64,000 nucleotides of DNA from the IMG/VR virus record IMGVR_UViG_3300009506_000006, positions 1-64,000 of that record. One strand, 5' to 3'. The stretch's first letter is position 1; each line of letters starts with the position of its first letter. The notes beneath the pieces were generated by a model that did not search any database, was not told where the DNA came from, and was given only the letters and a program-made list of their open reading frames with translations. Position numbers and translations under genes: made by a program. Of the stretch, positions 47,633 through 55,828 are shown piece by piece. This DNA comes from a virus.

Positions 47633-48421
47633 TTAAAAAGCCTGGCTCTCCTCACCTTCAGCCATCGGGATGTCTCCCAGCGGATCGAACTCTTCACCGT
47701 TTTCAATATTCATTTGGTTGGCCATTTCGTGAATGGCGTTGGTCATGGATGGCGCCATGGATTGAGCATAGGCATCTACTGCGTCAATATCAGGCACGTC
47801 TCCGGCGTAGAACATCTGCAGTTCGGTGTTGCGCTTACCCTTTGCCAAAGTGAACCTGGTGATAACATGCGGATAGCGCTTGTGCAATCTGCCAAGATCT
47901 TTGCTAAGATAACGCTTAGCACGCTTCAGGGATGTCGGCGGCACGTTGATGATTGTGGGTACGCCGCCGGTGTTGGGTAGCACGGTGCACAGCAACCGAT
48001 ACATTTTGCAGCCCTGTGCTTTGGTTTTGTTGCCTTTGGCGTCTTCCGCGGATCCAAACCGGCTCAACGGACAATTGGAACATTTCCCGCCGCACTTGCT
48101 GGCCGGTTCACCGTATCCATTGATCCCGTCCGGGCTGAAGCAATCCGGGGGTACGCCTTCACCGCTGTACGCTTCTCTGTAGTAGCGCCGAATGATGGCG
48201 GTGTGGAAGATGATTCCTTGAAATTCATCGACAAATTCTCCGTCCGGGAGTTCGAATTGCAGACCTTCGCGCGGGATAGTGATGCGATCGAGATCCATAA
48301 TCCCGAACGTGTCTCCACCCAGATTGTATTGAATGATGTCCTGCACATTACCGTCTTTGTTGACGATATCGAACTGATCGAACGGTACCACCGCCATGAT
48401 TTCTGGTTTGCTGTTTTTCAT
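47633..48421 (-). CDS. conserved phage protein, possible nucleic-acid-binding protein
   Basis: 262 aa. A four-Cys cluster (PPDCFSPDG, SKCGGKCSNCPLSRFG, QGCKMYRLL) in the middle, and an acidic C-terminus (NGEEFDPLGDIPMAEGEESQ). Phages often encode a protein of this build near replication genes. I cannot name the family with confidence; a zinc-containing ssDNA-binding role is only a guess. Confidence 0.65.
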   Translation of the reverse strand: MKNSKPEIMAVVPFDQFDIVNKDGNVQDIIQYNLGGDTFGIMDLDRITIPREGLQFELPDGEFVDEFQGIIFHTAIIRRYYREAYSGEGVPPDCFSPDGINGYGEPASKCGGKCSNCPLSRFGSAEDAKGNKTKAQGCKMYRLLCTVLPNTGGVPTIINVPPTSLKRAKRYLSKDLGRLHKRYPHVITRFTLAKGKRNTELQMFYAGDVPDIDAVDAYAQSMAPSMTNAIHEMANQMNIENGEEFDPLGDIPMAEGEESQAF

Positions 48422-48505
48422 GTAGCTGCGACTCCTTTTCTTGTGTTTTGGTTTTTGGATTTCAGTTCTCAGCTCTCATGGTGTAACTCCGGCACCACCT
48501 CCTTT

Positions 48506-48880
48506 TTAATTGATACGCATATCAATATCCGGGACAATCGACTCCGGCTTGAAGATAATACGATACCTATATGCATCAGCGACAACCGGATCGATTTGCT
48601 CGGCAAAATAAGTCACGTTGTCTGACAACCCGAGAAAATGCTTTTTATAGCTGTCCGGCCCAGTCTTGCATGTTACTGACAGCTCCCCATTCGGATCGTT
48701 GTTCCCAAGTGAGCATTTCCCTTCAATCACAAGCATGTAGTTACCGGTAATACCGTTGTAAAACACAATCCGCCGATTGACTTCAAACATATCGGCAGCT
48801 TTGGACAGATTGTGGGACGCTATGTCGGCATCGCTGCAGCTGCAAATTGCAATTAGGGCTATAAACATTATCTTTTTCAT
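48506..48880 (-). CDS. beta-sandwich lipoprotein of phage type
   Basis: 124 aa. Short signal with lipobox-like ICSC at residues 12-15. DIASHNLSKAADMFEVNRRI, VFYNGITGNYMLVIEGKCS, GPDSYKKHFLGLSDNVTYF, RIIFKPESIVPDIDMR match a lipoprotein seen in many phages and prophages of enteric and related bacteria. Periplasmic-facing lipid anchor; role unproven. Confidence 0.82.
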   Translation of the reverse strand: MKKIMFIALIAICSCSDADIASHNLSKAADMFEVNRRIVFYNGITGNYMLVIEGKCSLGNNDPNGELSVTCKTGPDSYKKHFLGLSDNVTYFAEQIDPVVADAYRYRIIFKPESIVPDIDMRIN

Positions 48881-48930
48881 GCCAAATTTTTCCCTTCACA
48901 TAAAATTTTTGTTTGAAACAACTGATTTTT

Positions 48931-49095
48931 TTATTTTCCTTCAGTTGCCGGTAATACATCAACATACTTTTGACGATCGTATTGACACATCCAGCATTCG
49001 ATTGGCTGTTTGAACGGCTTGTCTTTTTTGAGTCGGCTGTTATGCGGACAATTTAGCCAAAGACATTCAATATCATAGTTGCTTGATGATTTCAT
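48931..49095 (-). CDS. small zinc-binding protein
   Basis: 54 aa from ATG 49095: YDIECLWLNCPHNSRLKK and PIECWMCQYDRQKY give CxxxxC and CxxC, a short metal site. Confidence 0.55.
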   Translation of the reverse strand: MKSSSNYDIECLWLNCPHNSRLKKDKPFKQPIECWMCQYDRQKYVDVLPATEGK

Positions 49096-49096
49096 G

Positions 49097-49279
49097 TCAT
49101 TGCAATTGGTCCTTGGTTGGATATGTAAACGGCGCCTTGTCGACCAACCGATCGTTGTCGATCCAGAAATACTTTCCGCATATGATATTGCTGCATTGAT
49201 ACGGTCCATGCTGGGTGCTTTGCTTGTCGCCCCAGCCGGTCTTGACGATTTTGCCTGTACGACATTTTGGACAAATCAT
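49097..49279 (-). CDS. zinc-ribbon protein
   Basis: 60 aa from ATG 49279 behind AAAAGGAAATTGTC: MICPKCRTGKIVKTGWG, YQCSNIICGKYFWID. Classic four-Cys ribbon. Confidence 0.65.
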   Translation of the reverse strand: MICPKCRTGKIVKTGWGDKQSTQHGPYQCSNIICGKYFWIDNDRLVDKAPFTYPTKDQLQ

Positions 49280-49470
49280 GACAATTTCCTTTTGACACTC
49301 CATGGCCCGGCTTCTTCGCTGTCCGGACTCAGAACCGTATAGTAACGGGTTCGATTGTAATATGTGCCACCGCCATCCAAGACTTTAGCTATGGCTTCAT
49401 TTTCATCGACCGCATCGATGAGCACATCCTGAATATGGACTTCTTTGGTACTGACAATAAACTGTGCCAT
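49276..49470 (-). CDS. conserved small phage protein
   Basis: 64 aa: MAQFIVSTKEVHIQDVLIDA, VDENEAIAKVLDGGG, RTRYYTVL. A short beta-type family common on phages. ATGA-coupled to the ribbon protein. Confidence 0.65.
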   Translation of the reverse strand: MAQFIVSTKEVHIQDVLIDAVDENEAIAKVLDGGGTYYNRTRYYTVLSPDSEEAGPWSVKRKLS

Positions 49471-49483
49471 TTATTCCCCCTTA

Positions 49484-50062
49484 TTATGATTTTTTGGATT
49501 TCATCTGAGTTTTTTCAGTGTATCCAATCACACCTTCAAATTCTTTTGGCAGCGATTCGTCGTTATCAACCCATTCCCGGATCAGTGCCGACAAACTCTG
49601 GTGGTTGACCTTTTCATTGACATAAATCTCACCATATCCAGCTGCTTTAAGAGCTGCTATCATATCGTCATCAGTTACGCCGTCTTCCTTTTTAGCCCAG
49701 ATTTGTGAATGTGAATATATCGTACGTCCGATGACGTTAGCGTACTTAATTCCGACACTGGCAAATTGTTCCTGCAGGATTGGGTCAATCACGGCCTTTC
49801 GTTTTTTAAGTATTTTTTCTTTGAAACTGATTGCATCCAATTCGGCATCGATTCTTGCGAATTCTCTAAGCAACTCGCTATCCAGATTTGGCACCGGTAT
49901 ATGGACGCTGGCATCAATTTTGGCTATCTCCTTCGCAAGCTCCGCGTCTATACGGGCAAACTCAGCCAGTAAATCAGTACTGAGCGGCGGTTGTTCACTA
50001 TTGGCTTCTTCGGCATCCAGTCGATTGAGTTCATCGATAATATCGTCTATGTTGTCAGACAT
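49484..50062 (-). CDS. Gp157-like phage protein with internal repeat
   Basis: 192 aa. Two similar segments (LLAEFARIDAELAKEIAK and LLREFARIDAELDAISFK) predict a coiled coil, then a basic stretch (FKEKILKKRKAVIDPI) and an alpha/beta C-terminal part. Resembles siphovirus Gp157-type proteins, weakly. Confidence 0.55.
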   Translation of the reverse strand: MSDNIDDIIDELNRLDAEEANSEQPPLSTDLLAEFARIDAELAKEIAKIDASVHIPVPNLDSELLREFARIDAELDAISFKEKILKKRKAVIDPILQEQFASVGIKYANVIGRTIYSHSQIWAKKEDGVTDDDMIAALKAAGYGEIYVNEKVNHQSLSALIREWVDNDESLPKEFEGVIGYTEKTQMKSKKS

Positions 50063-50064
50063 CG

Positions 50065-50322
50065 CTACTCCCTGTAAAAATAGTTTCGTTTTAACAACGC
50101 AAATTTAATTTCGCATGCCCGATCCTTATTGGACCCTGTCGAAAAGACACTTTGCTTGTTTTCGCAGCAGCCACGGATGTGTTCCCCACGCAGGTAGCCG
50201 CAATTGACGCATGTGTGATTGGAAAGCACATTCCATTGCTTCATCGGTATTTGTTGCAGATAATCCAAGTTACCGCTCATCTGATATTGGCGATACAGTT
50301 GCAGGGCTATGGCTTTGGTCAT
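50065..50322 (-). CDS. CxxCG-H zinc family protein, truncated end
   Basis: 85 aa from ATG 50322 (AGGAG upstream). TCVNCGYLRGEHIRGCC is the metal site; the usual LRxxG end is replaced by FALLKRNYFYRE. The farthest-separated member of the family. Confidence 0.6.
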   Translation of the reverse strand: MTKAIALQLYRQYQMSGNLDYLQQIPMKQWNVLSNHTCVNCGYLRGEHIRGCCENKQSVFSTGSNKDRACEIKFALLKRNYFYRE

Positions 50323-50542
50323 GATTTTGCTCCTGTACCAAAAATTGAACCCATGTTTTAAACGAAAAAAATAGCTGAGAATCATCCGGATAAAGGCAAT
50401 ATGCAGGCCCTGTGTCAGGTCCGCAATGTCTTCCGAGTCTTTGATGACAGCGATCGCATATTGGCTGCTGGTCGTGTGTCCAGTAGCCCTCCCAGTATTT
50501 CTGGAGCAGCCAGCTGTGGTATGCTGCGGTAAGTTTGACCAT
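50270..50542 (-). CDS. small zinc-binding protein
   Basis: 90 aa: ICDRCHQRLGRHCGPDTGPA then YC gives a metal site like that family but the C-terminus (WVQFLVQEQNHDQSHSPAT) differs. Overlaps the next gene by 53 bp. Confidence 0.55.
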   Translation of the reverse strand: MVKLTAAYHSWLLQKYWEGYWTHDQQPICDRCHQRLGRHCGPDTGPAYCLYPDDSQLFFSFKTWVQFLVQEQNHDQSHSPATVSPISDER

Positions 50543-50543
50543 G

Positions 50544-51254
50544 TCAAGATTTCTTGAACGCATTGTCTAAGGTCATGACTTGGCCGTTCTGCAGCCGAAC
50601 GCTGCGTCCTGCCAAGAATTTAGCATCAGTTGCTTGGCGCAGCTTGACGTGTGCCGCTTCGAGCGCTTCTTCGAGTGCCTTAATCTTCTCCTTGCAGATT
50701 TTCAGGCTGTCTTCTTTGTCAGTCAATTGCTGCTTGTAATGACGTATATCACGCTGCAGCTGTGATTCCCGACCGCTTTGAGTATATCGGACTTCTTTGA
50801 GATCGTCGGAAAGCCTGCGATTTTCGGCACGCAATGCATCGATAGTTTCGATTACGGCATTGCCCAGCTCTATGGCATTGAAAGTTGTCTGCTGCTCGGA
50901 ATGGGTGCATGCGCACTCATGTTTGTTGCAATCGATTCGATCGACATTAAGAAGCTCGGCAGCTGTATCTGCAGTGTCCTGGAGCAGATCTTGCTTGAAT
51001 TTCGGTCCGCGTTTTTTGTGTTTCAACTCTGTCTTGCCAAGCCATCGATAGACAGCTTTTCTGTTGCCTTTGGCTTCCGGATTGTCACGTTGGACCCAAC
51101 CGCGTTTTTTGAGCAACGACAGACGATTTTCAATGGCTTTTTTGTTGTCGTCCTTAAAATGTTCGCAGAGTTCATTGAACGTGAATACCGGATCTTCGCG
51201 TGTTTCCAGATATCTAACCAGAAGATCTGAAGGAAAATTATGTACTGCGCGCAT
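50544..51254 (-). CDS. winged-helix and coiled-coil DNA-binding protein
   Basis: 236 aa from ATG 51254 (AAAGGAAC upstream). Residues 5-70: winged helix (FTFNELCEHFKDDNKKAIEN, RLSLLKKRGWVQRDNPE). Residues 75-95 basic linker. Cys/His patch (NKHECACTHSEQQ). Residues 140-215 long coiled coil (DALRAENRRLSDDLKEVRYT). Probably a transcription or replication regulator; inference. Confidence 0.7.
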   Translation of the reverse strand: MRAVHNFPSDLLVRYLETREDPVFTFNELCEHFKDDNKKAIENRLSLLKKRGWVQRDNPEAKGNRKAVYRWLGKTELKHKKRGPKFKQDLLQDTADTAAELLNVDRIDCNKHECACTHSEQQTTFNAIELGNAVIETIDALRAENRRLSDDLKEVRYTQSGRESQLQRDIRHYKQQLTDKEDSLKICKEKIKALEEALEAAHVKLRQATDAKFLAGRSVRLQNGQVMTLDNAFKKS

Positions 51255-51280
51255 TGTCTTGTTCCTTTCTTTTAAGAGTT

Positions 51281-51735
51281 GGGTCCGGTGGAGCAATTAC
51301 TCATTCAGGCGCCCGGACCCGTCGCACCCATAGGAGGGCAGCCCCGACAACCGCTTTTTACGGACGCGAATCGGGAAAGCATGCTCCGCATCGCTCCTAA
51401 CGGTAATGAATGAGATGATACAGTCTTTGGCGCCTGTATCATCGCTCGCGTCCAACCTCAGCTGTTGGGGGATAACTACAGCCAAGGATGACATTATTTC
51501 AATTTTCAACCAATCGAAACGGGATGGATAATAACCACAAACCAATACGCTGAATAATAATAAAGGAGGCACATCCCTATTCCTTGAAGCTTGCTGATGT
51601 TTTTGCCAGGGGCCTGTGTCCACGTCAGTTAGGTCCACCATGAAGGTCGCCAATGTCGCCCTGGAACGCACCTGCCATCTGGGTACTGGCATCAGTTTAC
51701 TCCAAAAAACTTCGATTGGTTGAAAATTGAAACAA
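51281..51735. ncRNA. candidate structured RNA bounded by 22-bp inverted repeats
   Basis: No convincing gene between 51255 and 51738. TTTCAATTTTCAACCAATCG and two more bases (51497-51518) are perfectly complementary to 51711-51732. GATGATACAG (51414-51423) pairs with 51434-51443. GGGTCCGG (51281-51288) pairs with CCGGACCC (51313-51320), and CTCATTCA in that loop (51300-51307) pairs with TGAATGAG (51407-51414), a potential pseudoknot. A 171-aa frame exists across it but has no Shine-Dalgarno and follows the repeat. A miniature mobile element is the alternative. Confidence 0.5.
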
Positions 51736-51738
51736 TTA

Positions 51739-53148
51739 TTATTGTATCTCCGACAATACCGATTCAATAACTTTGAACCTGCTCTTAAGTGCATACCAGG
51801 TCTTGACGTCAACAGTGCCTTTAGCGATCAGATGATAATAGAACACCTTGCGCATTTGCCCTGGCCGATGTGTACGTGCCAGGCTTTGTAAATATTGTCC
51901 CAGGCTAAAGCCCACAGAGAAATAAATGCAATACCTGGCTCGAGTTAAGTCAATGCCCTCGCCACCAGCTTGGATCTGCGCAACAAGCACATTGTACTTC
52001 CCGGCTTTCCAATCTGCCAATTCATTGTATCTCCCGGACACTTCAGCGCATGACCTGCCGATTGATTGGGCTGCAGTTTTGATGCGTTCAAGCTCATTCA
52101 CGAAACGTGTGAAGATCACCACCGGCTCATCCAATGGCAAATCCTCGAGTATTTCCGTGCACAACTCAATTTTAGAATTATCGATAACCAACTCGCGTCC
52201 GTCATCTAGTTTGGCAAACCCGCCAGCAAGCTGTGCCAACCTGAGCAACTTGACCAGGGCATTGTCCACGCTGATTTCGCCACCGGCTGCACGGGCATCC
52301 TGTACTTCCGCAATGAATTCCTGCTCGAGCTCACGGTATAGCGCCATGGTTTGGTCGTCCAGATCGCAACGTCGTTCGATGTGCTGTGTTTCCGGCAAGT
52401 CCAGCACATCAGCTGCTTTGACACGGTATGCCATGGAATAAAACTTCTGATTAAGCTCTTCGATATTGGTGAACGCTACGACTTGTTTGTTTTCAAAACC
52501 GCCCATTATGCAGTATCGCTTGCGAAACAATTGAAACGATCGCCCGAAGATTGCGTCATTGAGCGCACGATACTGAGCATAGACATCGATCAGGGATGAC
52601 GGCATGGGAGTCCCTGAGAGCGCCAGACGATGTTTAGCTTTCTTGGCTATACGTGCTGCACCCCAACTGGCACGGCCGCCGGGTGCCTTGATTCTGTGGC
52701 ATTCGTCAAGTATCAGCAAGTCCCAATCATACTGCATTAACACGCCAAGATCTTTAATGCGGTTTCGAATATGCGTAGGCCCGAGCGGCGGCCGCCAAAA
52801 CGCATCGTAATTAAATACCGCCGCAATACGCTGATTGCGTACATTCGCCAGCTGCATAGCCTGCTGGAGTTCCGCGGTCTTGCGCGCTACCGTGCCTTTT
52901 GTTGGTGCAAACACATGGAACGGCTGGTGGCTGTGGAGATCGAACTGCTCCGGCCAAACATCGATGACTTTCTTGGGGCATAGGATCAGCACCTTGCTGG
53001 CGTTCCAACCATTAGCCATGTCGATTGCTGATTTTGATTTGCCGCAGCCCATTTCGAACGCCAAGTAGAACGCGTACTTGTGAGCCGCCAGTTTCCAGGC
53101 CTCGACTTGATGGCTCCAGGGATCAGTCTTGGTTAGAGGATAATGCAT
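51739..53148 (-). CDS. SNF2/SWI2-type superfamily 2 helicase
   Basis: 469 aa. LAFEMGCGKSKSAIDMA (motif I), LLILDECHRIK (motif II), LALSGTPMPSSL (motif III), a second RecA domain with VVIFTRFVNELERI, VAQIQAGGEGIDLTRA (motif V), ARTHRPGQMRKV (motif VI). Compact phage-type remodeller of protein-DNA complexes. Its stop is 6 bp from the inverted-repeat element. Confidence 0.92.
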   Translation of the reverse strand: MHYPLTKTDPWSHQVEAWKLAAHKYAFYLAFEMGCGKSKSAIDMANGWNASKVLILCPKKVIDVWPEQFDLHSHQPFHVFAPTKGTVARKTAELQQAMQLANVRNQRIAAVFNYDAFWRPPLGPTHIRNRIKDLGVLMQYDWDLLILDECHRIKAPGGRASWGAARIAKKAKHRLALSGTPMPSSLIDVYAQYRALNDAIFGRSFQLFRKRYCIMGGFENKQVVAFTNIEELNQKFYSMAYRVKAADVLDLPETQHIERRCDLDDQTMALYRELEQEFIAEVQDARAAGGEISVDNALVKLLRLAQLAGGFAKLDDGRELVIDNSKIELCTEILEDLPLDEPVVIFTRFVNELERIKTAAQSIGRSCAEVSGRYNELADWKAGKYNVLVAQIQAGGEGIDLTRARYCIYFSVGFSLGQYLQSLARTHRPGQMRKVFYYHLIAKGTVDVKTWYALKSRFKVIESVLSEIQ

Positions 53149-53206
53149 TCATTTTCTCGTAGATAGCAACCATACTGTCGAAATATTCGCCAGTTGCTTT
53201 GTCCAT
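53123..53206 (-). CDS. 27-aa peptide coupled to the helicase gene
   Basis: MDKATGEYFDSMVAIYEKMN and seven more residues; GAGGAAAA upstream. Overlaps the helicase start by 26 bp in another frame, the layout of a translational coupler. Confidence 0.4.
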   Translation of the reverse strand: MDKATGEYFDSMVAIYEKMNALSSNQD

Positions 53207-53463
53207 CATTTTTCCTCAAGTTCATGTTCTACTTGAATAATTAAATCACTCACCATGTCAAAGTTGTTGATTTGCTGGTAAGCTTCTATGAACAACTTAT
53301 CAACTTCCATGTTGTCAGGATCGTAAAGAAGATGTTTTAGATTTTCATTAACTCGAAACGCAATAGCATGCGTTCGAATTCTTTCAACTGGATCACTGAT
53401 TTTTTTAAGACATTTTATGAAATCCTGAAGAGTTGCAAAATAGTACTGTTGTTTATCAATCAT
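53206..53463 (-). CDS. hypothetical protein
   Basis: 85 aa, all helical (DPVERIRTHAIAFRVNENLK, acidic end HELEEK). Not recognised. 4-bp overlap with the zinc protein upstream. Confidence 0.6.
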   Translation of the reverse strand: MIDKQQYYFATLQDFIKCLKKISDPVERIRTHAIAFRVNENLKHLLYDPDNMEVDKLFIEAYQQINNFDMVSDLIIQVEHELEEK

Positions 53464-53690
53464 ACCCGTTCCTTTTTAATATCACCGCAGTATTCGCATT
53501 GCAGTATATAATCGATAGCGCAAGGCCTTTCAATTGACTTGTCAAACTTCTCATGCTTCCAATGGATATAGACATTGTATGTCTGAATAGTTATCCATTT
53601 ATGCGGACATTGCATAACTCGGGCTTGCCCACATTTTGTACAGTACTGGTAGCCCTTCTCAACTTTATCGTATTTGTGCCTGCAAAACAT
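53460..53690 (-). CDS. zinc-binding hypothetical protein
   Basis: 76 aa: YQYCTKCGQARVMQCPHKW and LQCEYCGDIKKERV, two metal sites around a central basic segment. Confidence 0.6.
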   Translation of the reverse strand: MFCRHKYDKVEKGYQYCTKCGQARVMQCPHKWITIQTYNVYIHWKHEKFDKSIERPCAIDYILQCEYCGDIKKERV

Positions 53691-53692
53691 GG

Positions 53693-53875
53693 TTACAGCT
53701 TTTCAAGTTCGATCGTGATGGCCCTGATATATTTACCGTCTACGTATGCATCAACGGAACAGACGGGCCGGATGTTGATGATTTCAATGCCAGTTTCTTT
53801 GTAGAACTGCTCGATCATGGCATGGATGATATCTTCGAGGTTTTTTTTCTTATTCCTGATTTCTTGCAGTGTCAT
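53693..53875 (-). CDS. small hypothetical protein
   Basis: 60 aa from the ATG coupled (ATGA) to the upstream stop. Helix then beta strands (IIHAMIEQFYKETGIEIINI, AYVDGKYIRAITIELEK). Confidence 0.6.
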   Translation of the reverse strand: MTLQEIRNKKKNLEDIIHAMIEQFYKETGIEIINIRPVCSVDAYVDGKYIRAITIELEKL

Positions 53876-54600
53876 TGATGTAATCCAAACTCTTCGCGTT
53901 CCTGGCACATGACTTCGTAAGCTGCTGTCAAAGTCGGATACAGCGTATTTTCCGCATGTTCGCCGGTCCAGTTCAGTAGCGTATATTGAATCTTGTCACC
54001 CTGCTGCGCTTGGTCGTCAAATCGAATGCTGGCGATTGACGCACAGATGATTTTTCTGCCATTGATAAACCATACGGATTGCCCAAGACTGTACTTGATG
54101 TTTGGTAGTAAAGCGGAAACTGTAGCTTTGTCGTCCAAATTGTGCGTAGCGATAGCCGGAGTACCGAAAAAGTCAGAAGGATGTTCAGTGCATGGGATGC
54201 CGTGTTTTTGACAGGTTTCTTGAATGATCTTGGATTTCGAAGTCGTTGATTTGAGAACAACAGAGGCTGCTATTTCGAGACAATTCAGACTGATAAAATC
54301 AGCATATTCCTGTGTGGCAATAATCCCTGGAAACTGGCGATAGATCTGCTGCACAACCCATACTTGGTTTTCGAGACTCCAATCACTGATTTGATCAATA
54401 ATCTTGGCCATGTCTTCGATCTTGGCACTTTCTTCAATCGATGGATACGGACAAAGACGTTCCATGTTGCGGCAAGACCAGGCGACGAACGCATTCGAAC
54501 TCAGTGCTTCCGGACTATCTTCGTCAATTCGTCGCGCAATCCAGAGTTGATTCTTAAATTCTAAACTGTCCATTTTTTCGAATATTTCTTTCGCATCCAT
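53872..54600 (-). CDS. hypothetical protein
   Basis: 242 aa. N-terminal 100 residues contain two copies of a helix pattern (LEFKNQLWIARRID and WSLENQVWVVQQIY), each with an aromatic WxxxxI core. C-terminal part includes GQSVWFINGRKIICASIASI. First gene of the leftward operon from the 54671-54704 promoter. Not recognised. Confidence 0.65.
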   Translation of the reverse strand: MDAKEIFEKMDSLEFKNQLWIARRIDEDSPEALSSNAFVAWSCRNMERLCPYPSIEESAKIEDMAKIIDQISDWSLENQVWVVQQIYRQFPGIIATQEYADFISLNCLEIAASVVLKSTTSKSKIIQETCQKHGIPCTEHPSDFFGTPAIATHNLDDKATVSALLPNIKYSLGQSVWFINGRKIICASIASIRFDDQAQQGDKIQYTLLNWTGEHAENTLYPTLTAAYEVMCQEREEFGLHQ

Positions 54601-54670
54601 AATTAACTTCCTAACTTAGTAAAATTTATAGGAAAACCAATATCATTGATAAACAAATGTATTTTTTTTG

Positions 54671-54704
54671 TTGACATTCTTACGGACAGTGCGTAAGCTT
54701 TCAA
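54671..54704. promoter_or_regulatory. overlapping divergent promoters with operator
   Basis: Minus: TTGAAA (54704-54699), 16 bp, TAAGAA (54682-54677), facing the 242-aa gene. Plus: TTGACA (54671), 17 bp, TAAGCT, antisense to the Cro-like gene. Operator halves TTCTTACG and CGTAAGC flank a 6-bp centre, a wider-spaced variant. Confidence 0.6.
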
Positions 54705-54943
54705 ACAAGATCCATTTTTTTGGATTTCTTACTCACACCATTGTAAAACGTCGGATATAAAATGACGATTTTGCTGACTTCGCCGCCTGACCATTCCTCA
54801 ATTTTTTCGGCAATAGCTTTGCCGCCAGCAGCGCCGTTAACCAATGAAGTCAAATACACACGCGAACATTTCAATTGCTCAGCGGCTTTGTGGTGGGTCA
54901 GATGTTTATCTTTTAGGTACTGCTTGAGGGTTTTCATTGACAT
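54701..54943 (-). CDS. Cro-like XRE regulator
   Basis: 80 aa. MKTLKQYLKDKHLTHHKAAE, QLKCSRVYLTSLVNGAAGGK is a lambda-type helix-turn-helix with only a short C-terminal tail, like Cro. Divergent from the CI-like gene with which it shares the control region at 54991-55032. Confidence 0.75.
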   Translation of the reverse strand: MSMKTLKQYLKDKHLTHHKAAEQLKCSRVYLTSLVNGAAGGKAIAEKIEEWSGGEVSKIVILYPTFYNGVSKKSKKMDLV

Positions 54944-54990
54944 GCACCAAGTCTCCAGAAATGTGTTGATTGATTGGATAATCTTGGTCT

Positions 54991-55032
54991 GTCTTACTAT
55001 GAGTAAGAATCTTTGTCAAGTTTTTTTTGACA
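54991..55032. promoter_or_regulatory. immunity control region with divergent promoters
   Basis: Minus: TTGACA (55019-55014), 17 bp, TAAGAC (54996-54991) towards the Cro-like gene; perfect operator TCTTACTATGAGTAAGA (54992-55008) covers its -10. Plus: TTGACA (55027-55032) towards the CI-like gene with weak -10 AATTGA. The two -35 boxes are separated only by a T tract. Confidence 0.8.
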
Positions 55033-55076
55033 ATTTTCTCACTCAAAGAAATTGACTTTAAGAAAGGACTTAGGAT

Positions 55077-55496
55077 ATGAATACAACGCAATCGCTAATG
55101 GTCCATGATTTTCAAACCGGAAAGGCGCACAGTCGGATTGTGATTAAAAAACTTGGGAACTACCGTCATATTCTTGGCAAAAAGATCCGTATCCTGCGCG
55201 AAATGGTTGAGATGACTCAAATGGACCTGGCAAACGCTTTGGGCTATACATCGACTGGCATGGTTAGCCAAATTGAAACTGGCGCTAAAGGTATGGATCC
55301 CGAAAAAATTATCAAAGCTGCCAAAATTTTTGGTGTGCACCCGTCTGTATTGATCTCTGATGTCGAGATGACCCGGGAGGATGTGGAGATGTTCGTCAAT
55401 TTGTCTATCATACTTAAATCTAAAGATAAAGCTATTCATTTTAGTGCAATTCGTGAATTACTTAAGTTAAGCGCTGACAAGACCAAGATAAAATGA
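55077..55496 (+). CDS. CI-like XRE repressor
   Basis: 139 aa. GKKIRILREMVEMTQMDLAN, ALGYTSTGMVSQIETGAKGM is the helix-turn-helix (residues 35-75); the C-terminal 60 residues form a helical domain, with no LexA-type peptidase, so induction would not use self-cleavage. Likely repressor for the dispersed TCTTAC-N5-GTAAGA operators, one of which lies in its own control region. AAGGACTTAGGAT upstream. Confidence 0.8.
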   Translation: MNTTQSLMVHDFQTGKAHSRIVIKKLGNYRHILGKKIRILREMVEMTQMDLANALGYTSTGMVSQIETGAKGMDPEKIIKAAKIFGVHPSVLISDVEMTREDVEMFVNLSIILKSKDKAIHFSAIRELLKLSADKTKIK

Positions 55497-55538
55497 TAAT
55501 ATGCTTTCTTAAATCAATTCTTTGCGGAGAGACTGGGT

Positions 55539-55787
55539 ATGGAGACAAAATTAAATTGGAAGTTGGTTGACATTATCCGCAACAAACACAAACACCCTGA
55601 ACTGTATTATTGGACACAAATTAGACTGCGCATACTAGCCACGCTTTGTCTTGTCGAACGCAATCATGAGACTGCTCATGCCAAGAAGACCAACGATCAC
55701 TCTGTGAGCATGTTGACATCATGGTTTAATTTGTTTTTGGCGTTATCATGGTTACTGTTTGACGCAACTAATTTGACGTTATTCTAA
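55539..55787 (+). CDS. small protein with C-terminal membrane span
   Basis: 82 aa between repressor and excisionase. NKHKHPELYYWTQIRLRILA, then SWFNLFLALSWLLFDATNLT as a hydrophobic end. GCGGAGAG upstream. Might be a superinfection-exclusion factor by position; no direct evidence. Confidence 0.55.
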   Translation: METKLNWKLVDIIRNKHKHPELYYWTQIRLRILATLCLVERNHETAHAKKTNDHSVSMLTSWFNLFLALSWLLFDATNLTLF

Positions 55788-55828
55788 ATTTTTTTTCTTG
55801 CTTTAAGTAAAGACTTGCGTATTTTTTT

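Noticed and set aside
51297-51812. 171-aa open frame on the minus strand
   Set aside because: It overlaps the helicase end, has no Shine-Dalgarno, and two of its segments are just the two arms of the 22-bp inverted repeat.
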